From: Hyaloscypha bicolor E
Taxonomy: Eukaryota > Ascomycota > Leotiomycetes > Helotiales > Hyaloscyphaceae
Length of the DNA stretch: 64,000 nucleotides
Assembly (NCBI RefSeq): GCF_002865645.1
Contig: NW_020194558.1
Location: 1,516,014-1,580,013 of the forward strand
Direction: 5' to 3'
Part shown: piece after piece, positions 62,396-64,000 of the stretch
Layout of the letters: each line of letters begins with the position of its first letter
Numbering within the stretch: position 1 is the stretch's first letter
The notes under the pieces: model-generated
Told to the model about the DNA's origin: nothing
Databases searched by the model: none
The model's input: the letters and a program-made list of their open reading frames with translations, nothing else
Position numbers and translations under genes: made by a program

Positions 62396-62772
62396 CCCCG
62401 GAAATTCGTCCCTGGCGGCAGCGGAACGGATAGCCTATAAATAAGCTTAAGAAAGCCTAGAAATTTAGAGAAAAAGTCCCTAAAACCAGATTTAAGAGCC
62501 CTATAAGCCCATAATTTATAAGGCCTTATAGGGCTCAAAAACTAAAACTTAATTAATTAGTATATAAACTCCCTAAAATTAAAAACTATTTTAAGGAATC
62601 TTTTTATTATAAGTTAGAAGGTACGTGATTATAATACAAGGGTTATAATATACTAGCTTAGACTTATATTAAAAAATCTAATTTCAGATTTTTGAAGAGC
62701 TCAGATAGCCAATTAAATATCCTTGCCCCAATCGACACCCCTCATCGACACCCGGGGGGGGGGGTCGTTTTA

Positions 62773-63344
62773 CATTTTCCCGAATCTGGACCCATCATGG
62801 AAGGTAATAACGCCCCTGAAATTGTCAACGATTGGCGTATGTGTGCCACGTATGCGGGATCCCGGGCTTGGAGCAGAAATGCTACAACTGCTACAACCAA
62901 CACCTGTTCTGCGCTGGTGTGTGTCAGCAGTGGCGCTGGCATACCAGAGAAGAAATGTGTGTAGTTGATGAACGGGAGAACGTGAACCAGAGCGACACGG
63001 AATGAGTAGCCTCTGCATACCTCAGATTCTCTCAAAAAAAAATTATACTAACGGCGAACCATTCACTATTGGCAAGAGCAAGTGAACACGCATAATTTTT
63101 GGGTTTGTTGGTTCTCATAACCTCAGTTGTTGGAGAGGCAAATACGTGCCAAGGCCGACTCAGCACGACCATCACCCCCAGAGCGGAAGAGTTTACAGAG
63201 TTTACAGAGCTGCTTTCATTTCTTTCGTAATATCATAGAGTCATCTGCTTATTCTATAGTACACAAAGGCCCTATTCGTCCCAAGAAGGGGAAGTCAATA
63301 ACCAGACCCATATAGCACCCCGATCTTACAGGGAGGATGGGGAT
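62773..63344. other. Intergenic DNA right of the DNA transposons
   Basis: Ordinary GC sequence. Overlapping short open frames exist on both strands at 62692-63035 but run into the transposon end and show no motif. I cannot support a gene. Bases next to 63344 should be the 3' UTR of the following minus-strand gene. Confidence 0.45.
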
Positions 63345-64000
63345 TTATTGCTGAGTGGCATCTGTCTCAACAGATCTACCAGCCATAATGGTGGCATACT
63401 CTGCAAGCGAGCTGGTTGCCGCAAGCAGACATTGGTTTGCGTCGATGAGAGCAACAATGGCCGCGGTGTTGGTGCCTGCAGCCTAAAACACGGAAAATTG
63501 GATCAGCATTGCACAGAAACGAATGACTTGGGAGTAGAGACAGTATAACATGAGTTACTTGCGCCCAGGGCTCGCTAGGGAGTAAGAAACTTGCAAGAAA
63601 CGCGAGAGAGAAAATAATGTTCCGAGAAACTGAGACTTACCAGAAGACTCTCACCCACAGCCTCAAGAAGAAGAGAGACACGGCTTCTCGCCTCTGCATC
63701 ACCAATTCGTCTAGCAACCAATGTGAGCAATGATATGATACGTTGTCCTTGGGTGTGAAGCTCGTTGAGTTGGACATGGAATCCGGGAGGGACGGCCATA
63801 GCAGTTTGGCGTAGCATCTCCAAATCGCGGAGCAACTCCTGTTGAGTACTCCCATCTTGTTGCTCGCTCTCATCAGAATAGTGTCCTTGTGGACCAGCAC
63901 GAGTAAGATGCGGGGTTGGTGGCTCGTCGCCACCCTGATCACAGTCTCGTTGCTTATTAACTGCCCCACGAGCATGACCAGTATTAGTTCCGATGCGGTT
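63345..64000 (-). CDS. Hypothetical protein, C-terminal part, one intron (partial gene)
   Basis: The gene enters from the right edge. Exon 63641-64000 is open throughout and reads NRIGTNTGHARGAVNKQ at the edge, then an Asp/Glu/Gln-rich segment, then a helical, Leu-rich part (LLRDLEMLRQTAMAVPP). It ends at a GTAAGT donor. Exon 63345-63482 follows in the same phase and gives 45 codons (AAGTNTAAIVALIDANQ) to the stop TAA 63345-63347. I do not recognise the family. The pattern of an acidic linker followed by predicted helices is unspecific and could belong to a regulatory protein. The start lies outside the window. The open frames called on alternative starts in this stretch are pieces or shadows of this gene. 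Confidence 0.6.
63483..63640 (-). other. Intron of the partial gene
   Basis: This 158-bp intron on the minus strand has donor GTAAGT at 63640 and acceptor TTTTAG ending at 63483. A CTGAT branch-point match to CTRAY lies at 63502-63506, about 20 bases before the acceptor. Removing it joins two open frames in phase 0. Confidence 0.65.

Larger units (their letters stand above)
60518..62430 (-). mobile_element. PiggyBac-like DNA transposon with 28-bp perfect inverted repeats
   Basis: The ends 60518-60545 and 62403-62430 are perfect inverted repeats of 28 bases (TCCGTTCCGCTGCCGCCAGG start). TA stands on both sides (60516-60517 and 62431-62432). The 1913-bp element carries a decayed transposase on the minus strand. 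It is inserted in the smaller inverted-repeat element 60272-62770. The terminal repeats are GC-rich and undamaged while the interior is AT-rich and full of stops. PiggyBac elements normally duplicate TTAA; here only TA can be seen. Confidence 0.78.
60272..62770. mobile_element. TA-flanked inverted-repeat element with poly-C ends (MITE-like), split
   Basis: The two ends are inverted copies over about 46 bases: AAACGAC, then a run of 12 C on the left or 11 G on the right, then a GGTGTCGAT motif twice. Both ends are flanked by TA (60270-60271 and 62771-62772), as for Tc1/mariner-type insertion. Without the nested element at 60518-62430 it is only about 580 bp and has no coding sequence, so it is a non-autonomous miniature element. 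Its interior is AT-rich. Confidence 0.75.

Noticed and set aside
62692..63035. Overlapping frames of 81-97 codons on both strands
   Set aside because: They run across the end of the miniature transposon and have no recognisable domain; no basis for choosing one.
63637..63975. 112-codon minus-strand frame
   Set aside because: It is in a different frame from the exon that continues in phase across a well-formed intron to a stop at 63345.
1..64000. CRISPR arrays, tRNA and rRNA genes, origins, riboswitches
   Set aside because: No spaced identical repeats, cloverleaf sequences or rRNA cores were recognised; the organism is evidently a fungus.

Overview
The window is most likely from a filamentous ascomycete (Pezizomycotina). 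Bases 1-58082 are AT-rich, full of in-frame stops and almost free of CpA and TpG, while bases 58083-64000 have ordinary base composition and gene-like reading frames. That contrast, together with stops explained by C-to-T or G-to-A changes, is the signature of repeat-induced point mutation (RIP). The species cannot be named from this sequence. All family calls rest on recognised motifs read by eye, so ends of decayed elements are approximate unless a target-site duplication (TSD) is given.

Region 1-58082 is a graveyard of nested transposons. At least six copies or fragments of one Tad1-type LINE are present, called A-E and G here. LINE A (1-1294) is a 3' end. LINE B (1295-6706 plus 12649-12756) was split by minus-strand LINE C (6707-12634) with a 14-bp TSD. 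A palindrome-rich stretch (12757-13345) precedes a 5'-truncated copia element (13346-17321). Minus-strand LINE D survives in three pieces (17322-18990, 27318-29185, 35135-36913). It was split first by a 5'-truncated LINE E, itself split by gypsy F (19267-27117, TSD GAAAT), and separately by the best-preserved element, LINE G (29186-35134, 13-bp TSD). After decayed AT-rich DNA that includes a probable piggyBac-like remnant (about 38600-40500), a large gypsy H (41426-58077) contains a second complete gypsy I (51342-57455).

Region 58083-64000 is gene-bearing. It holds one intact minus-strand gene for a virginiamycin B lyase-like beta-propeller (58868-60064) whose first codons are duplicated in tandem. 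Next comes a small TA-flanked inverted-repeat element with poly-C termini (60272-62770) that was itself split by a piggyBac-like DNA transposon (60518-62430, 28-bp perfect inverted repeats). At the right edge is the 3' end of a minus-strand, intron-containing gene of unknown function (63345-64000).

No tRNA, rRNA, CRISPR array, telomere repeat or bacterial-type operon was seen. The elements do not form a pathway. Their order of nesting and degree of RIP give a relative history: gypsy H, LINE D and LINE A are heavily mutated, LINE C and LINE G lightly mutated. The LINE encodes a gag-like ORF1 and an ORF2 with endonuclease, reverse transcriptase, RNase H and a zinc finger, linked by a conserved 8-nt ORF overlap.
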